From Bradyrhizobium australiense (GTDB taxonomy: Bacteria > Pseudomonadota > Alphaproteobacteria > Rhizobiales > Xanthobacteraceae), in contig NZ_JAAVLX010000011.1 in assembly GCF_013114825.1 (NCBI RefSeq), positions 62,001-126,000 on the forward strand: a stretch of DNA of 64,000 nucleotides, read 5' to 3'. Made by a program: the position numbers and the translations under genes. Position 1 is the stretch's first letter; the number at the start of each line of letters is the position of its first letter. The notes under the pieces were generated by a model. That model saw nothing but the letters and a program-made list of their open reading frames with translations. It was not told the origin of the DNA and searched no databases. Below are positions 27,205 to 36,690 of this stretch, one piece after another.

Positions 27205-28806
27205 TCAGAATACTCCTGTGGACGCGGAGGGATGACCAGCCAGCCGTCGACCCTCGACCTCGATTTCGTTGCGGATGGCGAATAGCTTCAGGTAGGTCGA
27301 ATAGGCAACGTCGTTGGCCGTCGCCCATGTCGGATCTGCCGTGTGGATGGTCTGCTCCGGCGCCATCGCGTCGAGCGCGGCGAACAGATCCGGATGCAGC
27401 CCGGCGGCAACGGCGGCGACCATTGCAGTGCCGAGCAGCACCGGTTCGGGCGCGTGGGAGATCACGAGATCCGCGCCAAGCGCATCGCGATACAGGCGCA
27501 CCATCAGTGGGTTCTTGGCATGTCCGCCGGAGAGGCAGACGCGATCGATTGCATAACCGTGCGCGTTTAGATGTTCGCGGATGTGCCGGCTTTGCAGCGC
27601 GAGCGCGCGGGCCGTCGCGTAATAGTGCTCGAGGAACGAGCGCGGGCTCGTCTCCAGGCCGATGCCGCTGACCAGCGCGCGCACTGTCCCATCGCCATAG
27701 GGCGCGCGATTGCCGAGCCAGTCGGGGATGACATGCCGTCGTGCGGCGAAGGCGGGGCCTTCGAGATCGAGCAGCGCGAGGATGTCGCGGGCGGCCTCCG
27801 CGTGCCGCTCCGCCGAAGCCTTGCCCGGGCTCGCGGGATGCTGATCCAGCACGGTGTCGAGCGCAGCGCCCGAGATGCTCATGCCGGCCTCGTGCATCCA
27901 GTAGCCGGGAAATATCGCGTCCTTGAAAGGCCCCCAGATGCCGGAGATGTGCCGCTCATCCTCCGCCCAGCACATGTAGCAGGTTGACGTGCCGCCGATC
28001 AGCGCCAGGGAGCGATTCATCTTGTCACGAAAACCGCGGCTTGCGACGCCGAGAGCGCCTGCTTCCGCGTCGATCAGGCCGATCGCGACCGGCGCGCCGG
28101 GCGCGATGCCGAGCGCCTGCGCCGCCTCCGAGGAAACCGTCCCTTGAACTTCGCCGACCCGGCCAGGCGGCTCGGCGAGATTGCCACGCTGCAGAAGATC
28201 GGAGAGGCCGAGCGCTGCGAGCAGTTCGCGGCGCCACGGGTTGGGGTCAGCGGGCAGGTAGGGAAACTTGCAGGCAAGCCCGCAGACAGAGTGACGATCG
28301 ACGCCGGTTAGGCGACGGGCCACTTCATCCGAGAGATCGCGTACAGCGGTGATGCGCGCCCAAGCCTCCGGCCTGTGTCGCTTCACCCACAGAATCTTGG
28401 GCAAATACATCTCCGGGGAGACCGTGCCGCCGACATGATCGAGATAGCGGTCGCCGGAAGCCCCGATCTCTTCGGCCTCGCGCTCGCCGCGGTGGTCCAT
28501 CCAGCAGATGACATCCGCGTCGCCTTCAAGCGGCCGTTCGCCTTTCGCCTCGAAAAAAGTGGATGATGTGGCGTCGACAGCAATACCCGCAATCGCAGCC
28601 GCCGCGCCTGGCGCTTCACTGATAGCCGCCCGGATTGCGGCACACACTGCTGCCCAGATATCGTCCATTCTATAGACGGCGTGGTTTTCCGCAGGGCGCA
28701 GCAGTTCGAACGGATGACTGCGTGCCGTCACCAGCCGGCCTGACGCGTCGAACAGACCGGCGCGAGCCGACAGGGTGCCAACATCGATGGCCAGAAGCAG
28801 GCTCAT
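27205..28806 (-). CDS. FGGY-family pentulose kinase (ribulokinase-like)
   Basis: A 533-residue carbohydrate kinase. The N-terminal phosphate loop is LAIDVGTLSARAGLFD. VDATSSTFFEAKGERPL, CWMDHRGEREAEEI and YLPKILWVKRH are typical of the FGGY ribitol/D-ribulose kinase branch rather than xylulokinases. IGGTSTCYM and LSGGHAKNPLMVRL form the C-terminal nucleotide-binding half. The start overlaps the SorC regulator stop by 4 nt and the stop is 5 nt before the MalK-like gene. Together with a polyol-type dehydrogenase it suggests degradation of ribitol, arabinitol or a similar polyol via ribulose. Confidence 0.9.
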   Translation of the reverse strand: MSLLLAIDVGTLSARAGLFDASGRLVTARSHPFELLRPAENHAVYRMDDIWAAVCAAIRAAISEAPGAAAAIAGIAVDATSSTFFEAKGERPLEGDADVICWMDHRGEREAEEIGASGDRYLDHVGGTVSPEMYLPKILWVKRHRPEAWARITAVRDLSDEVARRLTGVDRHSVCGLACKFPYLPADPNPWRRELLAALGLSDLLQRGNLAEPPGRVGEVQGTVSSEAAQALGIAPGAPVAIGLIDAEAGALGVASRGFRDKMNRSLALIGGTSTCYMCWAEDERHISGIWGPFKDAIFPGYWMHEAGMSISGAALDTVLDQHPASPGKASAERHAEAARDILALLDLEGPAFAARRHVIPDWLGNRAPYGDGTVRALVSGIGLETSPRSFLEHYYATARALALQSRHIREHLNAHGYAIDRVCLSGGHAKNPLMVRLYRDALGADLVISHAPEPVLLGTAMVAAVAAGLHPDLFAALDAMAPEQTIHTADPTWATANDVAYSTYLKLFAIRNEIEVEGRRLAGHPSASTGVF

Positions 28807-29795
28807 TGCAGCAGCGCCTCCGCCGCCGATTCGTCGGTGACAAGACAGCGCACGTAGCGCGCATTCAGAATGCCTCGGATCACCGGCGCCTTGGGTACCC
28901 CGCCCGAAGCCAAGATCGAGATCGGGTATGCCTTCAGTTCCTGTGGACTCAGGGCCATGACGCGGGAGTTGAGGGGATGGTCAATCGGCCGGCCATATTC
29001 GTCGAGGAACGTTCCGAGCAGGTCACCGACTGCGCCGGCCTTCCGCAGCCCGTCCAGCGCTTCGCTGACGATATGGGTCGACGCAAGCAGCGAGCGTGGT
29101 GTCAGGTCGCCGCAGGACACAAGCGCGATCTGGCCTTCGCGCGCTCGGCGCATTACGTCCGCAAGTCCGTAGTGGGTCAGGAGCGTCGAACGGCTCTCGA
29201 CCGACGGGCAATAGATCGGTGCAGCGACATAGTAGCATTCGGCGCCGATCAGGCGCGCAAACTCGGTCGCGACCTCGAAGGTGTTAGTGCCGGCGCCGCG
29301 TGTCAAGCCGCCCATCAGCGAAGTCACCCAACCCTGAGCGAATCGTCGCTGCTTGAGCGCGCGCGCAGCGGCGCTCAATGTGCGACCCCAGCCGACGCCG
29401 AGGCCGATGCCATCCTTCAGCAGGGGGTGAAGCATCGTGCTCGCGGCTTCGCCGACCACCTGCTGCAGTGCGTCGGGATCGGGCAAGGTCGGCACTACGG
29501 AAACATCATCGAGCGCAAAGCGCGCCTTCAGCCTCTCTTCCAGCGCGACGCAATTGGCGAGCGGCAGCTTGATCTCGACGCTGACGAGCCCGTCCTGCCG
29601 CGCTTGTCCAAGCAGCTTGTTGACCCTGAGCCGCGTCAGCCCCAGTCGATCGGCGATCTCCTGCTGTGTCATCGCGCCGACATAGTAGTACCAACAGGCT
29701 CGCGCCTGGATTTGCGCTTCAGTCAGGTCCTCCGCGTTCATGCGCATTGTCGTCGTGTCTCTGTTGTGTGTGTCGCTCACCGCCCCCTCACGCAT
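28803..29795 (-). CDS. SorC-family sugar-binding transcriptional regulator
   Basis: A 330-residue SorC/DeoR-type regulator. The helix-turn-helix is near residues 40-65 (MTQQEIADRLGLTRLRVNKLL). The large sugar-phosphate-binding domain has GVGWGRTLSAAARAL and a late LASGGVPKAPVIRG. The ATG at 29795 overlaps the upstream stop by 8 nt; GTG 29780 or ATG 29747 would remove an unconserved tail. It lies inside the polyol operon, so it probably senses a phosphorylated intermediate and controls the run from 35.6 kb downward. Confidence 0.9.
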   Translation of the reverse strand: MREGAVSDTHNRDTTTMRMNAEDLTEAQIQARACWYYYVGAMTQQEIADRLGLTRLRVNKLLGQARQDGLVSVEIKLPLANCVALEERLKARFALDDVSVVPTLPDPDALQQVVGEAASTMLHPLLKDGIGLGVGWGRTLSAAARALKQRRFAQGWVTSLMGGLTRGAGTNTFEVATEFARLIGAECYYVAAPIYCPSVESRSTLLTHYGLADVMRRAREGQIALVSCGDLTPRSLLASTHIVSEALDGLRKAGAVGDLLGTFLDEYGRPIDHPLNSRVMALSPQELKAYPISILASGGVPKAPVIRGILNARYVRCLVTDESAAEALLQ

Positions 29796-30681
29796 ACGCC
29801 GGCTTCAAGATTGCAACCGACCGCTTGACCGCCTCGAGCACGGAAGCGTCGTCGCGCTCGAAGGGATAAAAGACTTCTAGAAATACAGGTGTTTGGCCGA
29901 GTCCGTGCGCCCTTTGCAGCGCAGCCGTCGCAACGGGATCGAGCCGGCCGGGCTCGGTAAAATCCCAGTGTCGGTCATACTGGAAATCGGTTTGCTGCAC
30001 ATGGATCACACCGATTTTAACCCCGAGCGCCGCAAACCAGTCGGCCATGCCGGCCCGGTATCTTCCGTAGAGCGGCTCGAACGTCCCATGGCCCCAATCC
30101 AGGCAGAACTTCCACGGCACCGCCGACGTCTCGAGGTCGGTGGCCATCGTGAGCGCCTGATCCACGGTCCAGGGCCACTCGCGCCGCATCGGCGTAGGCT
30201 CAACGTAAAGTTCGACGATCCCTTCGGCCTTTGCGGCGTCAGCCAACCTATGCATGCGTGCGATCAGGTCTTCATAGTCTGCGCGCAGCAGGGTGTCGGC
30301 CTCGCGACCATCGCGGCGTGAGGCAACCGCGCCGAGCGGCCCGCCAACGCGCGCGATGCCGGCGCTAGCCGCAAAACGATAGGCGCGTCTCATCCAGACT
30401 TCTGCGACATCGCGGACGCGAGGATCGGGATGCAGCAGCTGGTTGAACGTGTAGTGAGCAAGGCCGATGAAAGCGCTATGCACGTTGATGCCAGCCCTGT
30501 CCGTGCATTGGCGGATGTCGCGGGCAAGCGATACCAGTAGATCGTCGGGCCAGGTCGGATCGACGAGATCGAACGACAGCTGAACGAGATCCAGGCCAAG
30601 ATCTTCGCGGACCAGCGGGGCCCAGAGCTCAGGCGTTACCCAGCGCTTGACGCAGAAAGAAAGATTCACGCCGAATGGCAT
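29788..30681 (-). CDS. Sugar phosphate isomerase/epimerase-type TIM-barrel protein
   Basis: A 297-residue xylose-isomerase-like TIM-barrel protein. Candidate metal ligands are Glu in LYVEPTPM, Asp and His in CLDWGHGTF, His in GVIHVQQTD and Glu in VFLEVFYP. Relatives act as sugar isomerases or 3-epimerases, including erythrulose-phosphate isomerases. It sits between transporter permease genes and the regulator (15-nt and overlapping spacing), so it is an operon enzyme. Whether it acts on a free ketose or a ketose phosphate is not resolved. Confidence 0.85.
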   Translation of the reverse strand: MPFGVNLSFCVKRWVTPELWAPLVREDLGLDLVQLSFDLVDPTWPDDLLVSLARDIRQCTDRAGINVHSAFIGLAHYTFNQLLHPDPRVRDVAEVWMRRAYRFAASAGIARVGGPLGAVASRRDGREADTLLRADYEDLIARMHRLADAAKAEGIVELYVEPTPMRREWPWTVDQALTMATDLETSAVPWKFCLDWGHGTFEPLYGRYRAGMADWFAALGVKIGVIHVQQTDFQYDRHWDFTEPGRLDPVATAALQRAHGLGQTPVFLEVFYPFERDDASVLEAVKRSVAILKPAYA

Positions 30682-30696
30682 GGTCTCGGATTCCCG

Positions 30697-31524
30697 TTAT
30701 TTGGTCGCGCCCATAGTCAGTCCGCGTATCATGTGCCGGCTGACGAGCATCGCAAAGACCGTCACCGGCAGCACGATCACCGTACCCGTCGCCATGATCT
30801 TTCCCCAGGGTAGCTCGTAGCCCGACATGAAGTTCGTGGCCACCACTGGAGCGGTCTTGAGCCCCTGGCTTGTGATCAGCACGAGCGCATAGAGCAGTTC
30901 GTTCCAGGAGAAGATGAACGCGAAGATGGCGGAAACAGCGACGCCGGGCAGACCGAGGGGCAGGTAGATCCGCCAGAATATGTCGAACTGCGATGCGCCC
31001 TCCAGCCGCGCCGACTGCTCCAGATCTGGCGGAATTGAGCGGAATTGGTCGGTACAGATCCAAACGACGATCGGAAGGTTGAAGGTGAGATAGATCAGCA
31101 CGAGCACCAGGCGCGTATTTAATAGGCCGACCTGCCTCGACAGCAGGTAAACCGGCAGCGCGAGCACGATCGGGCTGATCATGCGGTTCGAGATGAACCA
31201 GAACCAGAGGTCGGCCTTGCCGCGAAACTCGAAGCGCGCAAGGGCGTAGGCCGCCGGCGTGCCGAGGATGACGGACAACAGCGTGGTCGAGACCGCGACG
31301 ATCAGCGAATTGAGGACTGCCGTGGTCACCTTCGTGTCGGCAAAGATGTCCATGTAATTCGAGAGCGTCGGGTGGAAAAACCAGACGGGTGGCGAGGCGA
31401 GCAGCTCGGTCTGGTCCTTCAGACTGGAAGTGACCATCCAATAGAAGGGAAACAGCGCGAAGGCGAGAACGATTAGCAGGCCAAGCGCGTGCAGCAGCGA
31501 GCCAATTCGTGTTGCGGCCATCAC
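30697..31524 (-). CDS. Sugar ABC transporter permease (CUT1, MalG type)
   Basis: A 275-residue inner-membrane permease with six predicted helices. The EAA-like loop is DLEQSARLEGASQFDIFWRI..GLPG, where Glu-Ala-Ala is replaced by Gln-Ser-Ala as in many CUT1 subunits. The C terminus RGLTMGATK is typical. It overlaps the MalF-type gene by 4 nt, so the pair is coupled. It belongs to the second CUT1 transporter (binding protein at 33124-34479). Confidence 0.92.
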   Translation of the reverse strand: MMAATRIGSLLHALGLLIVLAFALFPFYWMVTSSLKDQTELLASPPVWFFHPTLSNYMDIFADTKVTTAVLNSLIVAVSTTLLSVILGTPAAYALARFEFRGKADLWFWFISNRMISPIVLALPVYLLSRQVGLLNTRLVLVLIYLTFNLPIVVWICTDQFRSIPPDLEQSARLEGASQFDIFWRIYLPLGLPGVAVSAIFAFIFSWNELLYALVLITSQGLKTAPVVATNFMSGYELPWGKIMATGTVIVLPVTVFAMLVSRHMIRGLTMGATK

Positions 31525-32477
31525 TCGATCTCCTGATAGAAGATGTGAATGTAGAGGCGGCTGAGCACAATGGTGAGAATCAGCAGCAGGATCGCCTGTG
31601 CGGAGGCGAGCCCGAGGTCGAAAACTTTGAAGCCGACCCGCTGGACATAGATCGAGATGAGATCGGTCGCCGCGCCAGGTCCGCCGCGCGTCATCACGAA
31701 CACCGTATCGAATAGTTTCAGCACGTCAGCGGAGCGCAGGATCAAGATCGCGGTAAGACCCGGCAGCATGTAGGGAAGCTGTACGTAGCGGAGCAAGGCC
31801 CAGGGGCTCTTCGTCTCAAGTCGAGCGGCTTCCTCGATCTCGACCGGCACCATCGACAAGCCCGCGAGAAAGATCAGCGCGACGAACGGCGTCCACTGCC
31901 AGATGTCCATCACGACGATCGCGAGAAAGGCTCCCGTCGGATTGCCAAGCCAGTCGGACGAGGAGACGCCGAGCCAGCTCATGAACTGGTTCGCGACGCC
32001 AAAGTCGCGATTGAAGATGAGGCGGCCAATCAACCCCACGACTGCATAGGTCGTCGCCAGTGGGACCACCAGCGAAACGCGGGTGATCGCGCGCAACAGG
32101 CTCCAGCCTGGCCGATGCAGCATCAGCGCGATCAAAATGCCGAGCGCGATCTGCACCGGCACCACGCTGAGATAAAACTTGCCGGTGAGCAGAAGGCTAT
32201 CCCAGAAACCCCTGTCGTGGAGCACGGTGAAATAATTGTCGAAACCGACGAAAGGGAAACCGTCCTGCTGGTCGGCGCGTCGCGTGATGTTGTAGCGCCG
32301 GAATGACGTCGCGATCGCGAAGAGAGTCGGATAAATGCCGATCGAGAACAGGACGATGACCGCCGGCGCGAGGAAGAAGAAAGGCGTCCAGCGACCATAG
32401 CCGGGGTGATGGCGCCGCGCGCCGCTGGCGGCGGGTGGCGCCAATCGCGTGGACAGATTTTGCGGTACCGACGTCAA
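31521..32477 (-). CDS. Sugar ABC transporter permease (CUT1, MalF type)
   Basis: A 318-residue inner-membrane permease. An Arg/Pro-rich cytoplasmic N terminus is followed by six helices. The loop EIEEAARLETKSPWALLRYVQLPYMLPG is the ATPase-contact motif, and RGGPGAATDLI lies near the C terminus. The start is 4 nt from the SIS-domain gene stop. It pairs with the overlapping MalG-type gene to form the channel of the polyol/sugar transporter. Confidence 0.92.
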   Translation of the reverse strand: MTSVPQNLSTRLAPPAASGARRHHPGYGRWTPFFFLAPAVIVLFSIGIYPTLFAIATSFRRYNITRRADQQDGFPFVGFDNYFTVLHDRGFWDSLLLTGKFYLSVVPVQIALGILIALMLHRPGWSLLRAITRVSLVVPLATTYAVVGLIGRLIFNRDFGVANQFMSWLGVSSSDWLGNPTGAFLAIVVMDIWQWTPFVALIFLAGLSMVPVEIEEAARLETKSPWALLRYVQLPYMLPGLTAILILRSADVLKLFDTVFVMTRGGPGAATDLISIYVQRVGFKVFDLGLASAQAILLLILTIVLSRLYIHIFYQEIE

Positions 32478-32481
32478 AACG

Positions 32482-33033
32482 TTATTCCAGGTTCGTGTGG
32501 TTAGCGCGCATCGCCTCCGGGGTGACCCCGAGACGTTCCCGCAGCCGAAGGATCATGATCTCGAACAGGATGTACTGGGCACCTTCAAAGAGGGACCCCA
32601 TCGGCAGCACCGAGCCGGAGGGGCCCGTATCGTCGGCCATGGTCTGTGCGGGGACCGGGAGCACGGCATCGGCCGCGCGCGCGCATTCGCCGTTCGGCTG
32701 AGCGGTGACAACCAGGGTCCGGGCTCCATCACGGCGTGCGACGCCTATCAGAGCCGCCACGGTTGAGAAATGGCCCGGGCCCGCTGAGGTGATCAGCAGG
32801 TCACCTGTCCCAAGGTGCGGCGTCGTCATGTCGCCGACCATCGCCGCCTGGCGGCCAAGGTGGAACAGGCGCATACAGAATCCCCTGATCTGCAGGCCCT
32901 CGCGGCCGACGCCGTAAAGCGCGATGCATTTCGCCCTGGCGATCTCATCGATGGCTCGGTCGACGGCGCTTTCATCGATGCGGTCGAACACACACGCGAG
33001 TTCGTCGAGTGCGGCGCGATAGAGCGTCGTCAT
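32482..33033 (-). CDS. SIS-domain protein, 6-phospho-3-hexuloisomerase-like
   Basis: A 183-residue single SIS domain protein of the PHI (HxlB) type. CIALYGVGREGLQIRGF and LLITSAGPGHFSTV form the sugar-phosphate pocket, and MGSLFEGAQYILFEIMI is the family's C-terminal signature. PHI converts 3-hexulose 6-phosphate to fructose 6-phosphate. No 3-hexulose-6-phosphate synthase is in the window, so formaldehyde fixation is unlikely. A role in isomerising another 3-ketohexose or 3-ketopentose phosphate made from an imported polyol is more plausible. Confidence 0.85.
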   Translation of the reverse strand: MTTLYRAALDELACVFDRIDESAVDRAIDEIARAKCIALYGVGREGLQIRGFCMRLFHLGRQAAMVGDMTTPHLGTGDLLITSAGPGHFSTVAALIGVARRDGARTLVVTAQPNGECARAADAVLPVPAQTMADDTGPSGSVLPMGSLFEGAQYILFEIMILRLRERLGVTPEAMRANHTNLE

Positions 33034-33123
33034 GACCTGACCCTCCGAGGACGAGCATCCGCGTTGCGGATGCCTGGAGCAAGGACAGCGAACGCAGGAA
33101 AAACGCGTTCGCCGTCAGGCGGC

Positions 33124-34479
33124 TCACTGCCGCAGGGCTTTCTTGCCGTCGTAGTAGCCTTCCTTCTTGAGGATGTCTTCCATGCGGGCGCCGATTTGCT
33201 TGGCGCCGTCTTCGGTCGAAACCTCGCCGAGCATCATCTTCGAGCCGACCTCGGCAACGATCTCGGAGATCGCGGCCCAGGCCGGAAAGCGCGGTCGAAA
33301 CTCCGGCACGCCCTTCTGCCAGGAGGCGACCATCGGCTCGACGAACTTGTACTTCGCCTTGATGTCCGCCTGTTCGTATACCGAGCTGCGCCCGGAGACG
33401 CCGCCCGCCTCTACATAGGCGCGCGCGATATCCTCCGAGGTTGCCCATTGGATGAACAGCCAGGATGCCTTCTGTTGCTGCGGGCTGGCCTGTGATGCGA
33501 CGGCGAGCGAGAAGCCACCAAGTGCGGGTAGACGGCCGGCCGGTCCGGCGGGTTCGGGTGCGACCGCGAGGCAATCGCCGAGCTTGGAGGTCTTCGGATC
33601 GGTCAGCGTGCCATAGAAGGCCGACCATTCCGTGATCATCGCCACCTGGCCCTGGGCCAGCGCGTTGACCGCCTCGACGTGGTCATAGGAGACGACCCCC
33701 GGCGGCATGTACTTCATAAGGTCCTGGCGGAACTTCAAGCCAGTCTGGCTTTCCTTCGACATCAGGTTCGAATGGAACGTCTTGTCGAGCAGGGAGCCGC
33801 CGAAAGGCCAGAGCACGCGCATGAAGCTGTCGGCCGACTGCGTCTCGCCGCGCAATGACTGCAGGGCGAAGGCGTATTGTTTCTTCTCGGGGTTGGTCAG
33901 CTTCGGGGCGTAAGTGGTGTAGAGGTCTTGCCAGGTCGCGGGCGGCTTGTCGAACCCAGCGTCCTTCAGCATGCATTTGTTGTAGAAGAGCAGGCCCGAA
34001 TAGTTGTCGAAGGGCAGGCCGTAGACCTTGCCGCCCCACGAGCCGAAGGCGTCTAGCAGCAGCGGGAAGAAGCCCTTGAGGTCGAGCCCGGGGTCGGTGA
34101 TGGATGCGTCGCTGGTGAACTTCTCAATCGGAACTATCCAGCCATTCTCTGCGAACTCGCCGATCCACACCAGATCGACCAGTGCCATGGTCAGATCGCC
34201 TTTCGAGCTGAAGTTGAGGACCTGCTTCTCGCGGCTGTTCTCATATGGAACGATTTCGTAGTTGACCTTGATGCCGGTTTTTTTCTCGAACTCAGGCAGC
34301 AGCTTGATGATGGCGCGATAGCCAGGGCGATCGAGGAAGATGATGTTGATTTCGGTGCCTTTGTAAGGCGCGGCTGCCTTGTCGAGCGCCCATTCGGCCC
34401 GGGCGAGGGTGGGGTCGCCGACGGCAGCACCCGCAGTAATGACGAGCGCGCTAAGCGTCGCCAGAAGCCATTTTCTCAT
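33124..34479 (-). CDS. Sugar ABC transporter substrate-binding protein (CUT1)
   Basis: A 451-residue extracellular solute-binding protein. A Sec signal peptide ends near [27 protein letters not shown] begins the first lobe, and [16 protein letters not shown] is a typical hinge/ligand segment. [12 protein letters not shown] lies in the last third. It is the binding component for the permeases at 30697-32477; the SIS gene separates them by 90 nt. The ligand is probably a polyol or pentose, from the flanking dehydrogenase and kinases. Confidence 0.92.
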   Translation of the reverse strand: MRKWLLATLSALVITAGAAVGDPTLARAEWALDKAAAPYKGTEINIIFLDRPGYRAIIKLLPEFEKKTGIKVNYEIVPYENSREKQVLNFSSKGDLTMALVDLVWIGEFAENGWIVPIEKFTSDASITDPGLDLKGFFPLLLDAFGSWGGKVYGLPFDNYSGLLFYNKCMLKDAGFDKPPATWQDLYTTYAPKLTNPEKKQYAFALQSLRGETQSADSFMRVLWPFGGSLLDKTFHSNLMSKESQTGLKFRQDLMKYMPPGVVSYDHVEAVNALAQGQVAMITEWSAFYGTLTDPKTSKLGDCLAVAPEPAGPAGRLPALGGFSLAVASQASPQQQKASWLFIQWATSEDIARAYVEAGGVSGRSSVYEQADIKAKYKFVEPMVASWQKGVPEFRPRFPAWAAISEIVAEVGSKMMLGEVSTEDGAKQIGARMEDILKKEGYYDGKKALRQ

Positions 34480-34531
34480 CGTATTCCTCCCTTTTTGTTA
34501 TCTCGTCAGCTACGTGTCATTCCGCATCGGG

Positions 34532-35554
34532 TCATATCCTCTTCAAATCGACGAGGACCTTGACATACCCCGGTGCGTTCTCGGCGAGCGCCGTGAGCAC
34601 GCCGGGCGTTTCCTCCAGCCCGATGCGATGGGTGACGATCGAGCGCACGTCGACCTTCCCCGCTGCGAGGAACTCGATGGCGAGCGGATAGACGTCTCCC
34701 ATCCGCCGCGCGAACTTGATGTTGAGGCCGCGGCGACGCGCATCCGCGGCAGGCAAGGTGTAGATGTCGCCGTCCGGAATGCCGACGAGCACGATGCGGC
34801 CGCCGATGCGTGTCGCGGTCACGGCGTCGCGGAAGCCGAACGGTGAATTCGTCGCCTCCATCACGAGAGGACAGCCGCCTTTGGACCATTCGATCAGATC
34901 GGCGGCGGTTTCGCCAACCCGGTCCGCGCCGATTCTTTCGGCCATTGCACGGCGATGCGCCAGCGGATCGCAGGCGAAGACTTCTCCAGCGCCGGTCGCC
35001 TTCAGCACCTGGACAATGAGCAGGCCAATCGGGCCGCAGCCTAGTACGGCCACACGTTCCAGCATGCGCGGCTTGGCGAGTTTGACGGCGTGAATTGCGA
35101 CGCCGAGTGGCTCCAGCATCACAGCGTCGAGTGCGTCGAAGCTCTCCGGCAGTGCAACGAGCTGCGATTTTGGCGCCCAGATGCGTTCCGTCATTGCGCC
35201 GTCGAATGGGGGAGCGCCAATAAACTCAACATTAGGACACAGATTGTGATGGCCTTCACGGCACCAGTCGCACTGACCGCACGCCTTATTCGGGTCGACG
35301 GCAACGAGCTGCCCGCGCGTGAGACCGAGCTCTTCCACGTCTTCACAAAGATAGCCGCCGAACTCATGCCCGGGGACAAACGGCTCCTTGATAACCGTGG
35401 CGCCGATACCGCCGTCCTTGAAATAATGCAGATCGCTGCCGCAGACGCCGACCGAGGCGACCTGCATGAGGACTTCGCCCGCGCGTCCCTCCCGCAGATT
35501 GAACTGCGCTACGCGCGCCTTGTTTGCGCCGTGGACGAAAAGAGCTCGGCTCAT
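34532..35554 (-). CDS. Zinc-dependent medium-chain alcohol dehydrogenase (polyol/sorbitol type)
   Basis: A 340-residue MDR dehydrogenase. Catalytic zinc ligands are in VGVCGSDLHYF and PGHEFGG. The structural-zinc lobe is CGQCDWCREGHHNLC with four Cys. The Rossmann segment is VLGCGPIGLLIVQVL. It oxidises polyols such as sorbitol, xylitol or arabinitol to ketoses with NAD. ATG 35554 is the start nearest the conserved N terminus. It is the first gene of the 16-kb minus-strand run, and its ketose product fits the downstream pentulose kinases. Confidence 0.92.
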   Translation of the reverse strand: MSRALFVHGANKARVAQFNLREGRAGEVLMQVASVGVCGSDLHYFKDGGIGATVIKEPFVPGHEFGGYLCEDVEELGLTRGQLVAVDPNKACGQCDWCREGHHNLCPNVEFIGAPPFDGAMTERIWAPKSQLVALPESFDALDAVMLEPLGVAIHAVKLAKPRMLERVAVLGCGPIGLLIVQVLKATGAGEVFACDPLAHRRAMAERIGADRVGETAADLIEWSKGGCPLVMEATNSPFGFRDAVTATRIGGRIVLVGIPDGDIYTLPAADARRRGLNIKFARRMGDVYPLAIEFLAAGKVDVRSIVTHRIGLEETPGVLTALAENAPGYVKVLVDLKRI

Positions 35555-35851
35555 CAACCTGTCATCCGCGTTGCACCGGGGTCCTTTGCGCCAACGCGCC
35601 ATCGTGGAACCCAAGCTATACATTCGTATTTCGCTAAGTGCAACATATGAATAGTTATAAAAACATTTGTACCATTCCGGACTCTTGAATACGATTCCGC
35701 CTAGCGTTTTCAGGTTGGCTGCTGGCGATTATTCCGCGCCGATATGGATTATTCATTCGCCAGGGCGTGCGCAGCCGGCGTAGAGGCTGAACTCTCAAAG
35801 ACGGCCACAAAGAGCTGAGCGGTCGGTTCGCCGAGACGGGGATCCAGCGAA

Positions 35852-35995
35852 ATGAGTGATCACAGGTCCCGACGGCCTCCATATTTTCTATATCGCTTGT
35901 TGGCAGTCATCCTGTTCGGCGGTTATGTGCTGTTCAATGTCTTTCAGGAGGACAACTCCGCAACCATGGCCCCGAATCTGACACTCAATCGCTGA
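35852..35995 (+). CDS. Small single-pass membrane protein, 47 residues
   Basis: A short ORF starting ATG 35852 and ending TGA 35995. A basic N terminus (MSDHRSRRPPYF) is followed by one hydrophobic helix (about LYRLLAVILFGGYVLFNVF) and a polar tail ending TLNR. The positive-inside arrangement is that of a real small membrane protein. GACGGGGAT about 10 nt upstream could serve as a weak ribosome binding site. Function unknown. Confidence 0.45.
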   Translation: MSDHRSRRPPYFLYRLLAVILFGGYVLFNVFQEDNSATMAPNLTLNR

Positions 35996-36209
35996 CGTCT
36001 CGCGCGCTTTTTCCTTGGGAGCCACGCCGGCACGCCCGCGCGGGCAAGTGGATCCATCCGCTTGCTTGCCAAGAGCCGACATTCAGAATGAAAGAGGCCG
36101 CCAATTGAGGCGGCTCGGTGAAGCATGATCGGCATTTTGCGGCTGTCTAGCAAGATGCGTACTGCGTCACCGTGATAGGTCTTGCCCACGACGACATCAG
36201 TGGCGACGC

Positions 36210-36347
36210 TCGCCGTCGTGAGAAGGCCATCTCACGGCAGAGTTCGACGAAGCGTGCACGCACCTTGCGAAGGGGGAGGCCATTGTCTTTGCGGAAGTCC
36301 GCGATCGTCTTGTGATCAGGAGCGAGCCGACCGAGCAGAAGCGCTGA
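36210..36347 (-). pseudogene. Transposase remnant (IS1182/IS5-like)
   Basis: The minus-strand frame reads ALLLGRLAPDHKTIADF then RKDNGLPLRKVRARFVELCR, the N-terminal signature of IS1182-type transposases. It has no start, no catalytic DDE region in frame and no inverted repeats, so it is a fragment left from an old insertion. It lies inside the region bracketed by the att-like repeats. Confidence 0.6.
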
Positions 36348-36690
36348 ACCGCGCGTGCCCCCGACTGGAGTACGCGGCCTCTTATCGCGTGAAGCACGGA
36401 AATTGCCTAAATCGACGAAATCTAGCGTTCGTCAGTATGTCCGCTCTTAGCGGTTAGAGCGGAAACGGCTAGTGAAAGAGCGACGCGGTTGACCCGTTGC
36501 TGACATCTGCTTTTTGGTTGATTATGAAATGCGATCTCATTGACCGCCGCCAATGACGCTTGGCAGCAGGTTTCAAATTCCTGTGACGGCTGCTTTTCGT
36601 TCGCCACTGGCGCGATCGCAATAGCGGCCCACGGTTCACATGAATTCAGGTCCCCGAAATGATAGCCGGAAACCTTGGTTGGAGATTGAG

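Larger units (their letters stand above)
35555..36690. other. Intergenic region upstream of the polyol operon
   Basis: About 1.1 kb. It holds the promoter side of the 35.6-kb minus-strand run, a small plus-strand membrane ORF at 35852-35995 and a transposase remnant at 36210-36347 on the minus strand. A further minus-strand frame (35944-36189) reads GKTYHGDAVRILLDSRKMPIM near its start, faintly like the IS5-type DKGYDADxxR motif. I see no other gene. Confidence 0.5.
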
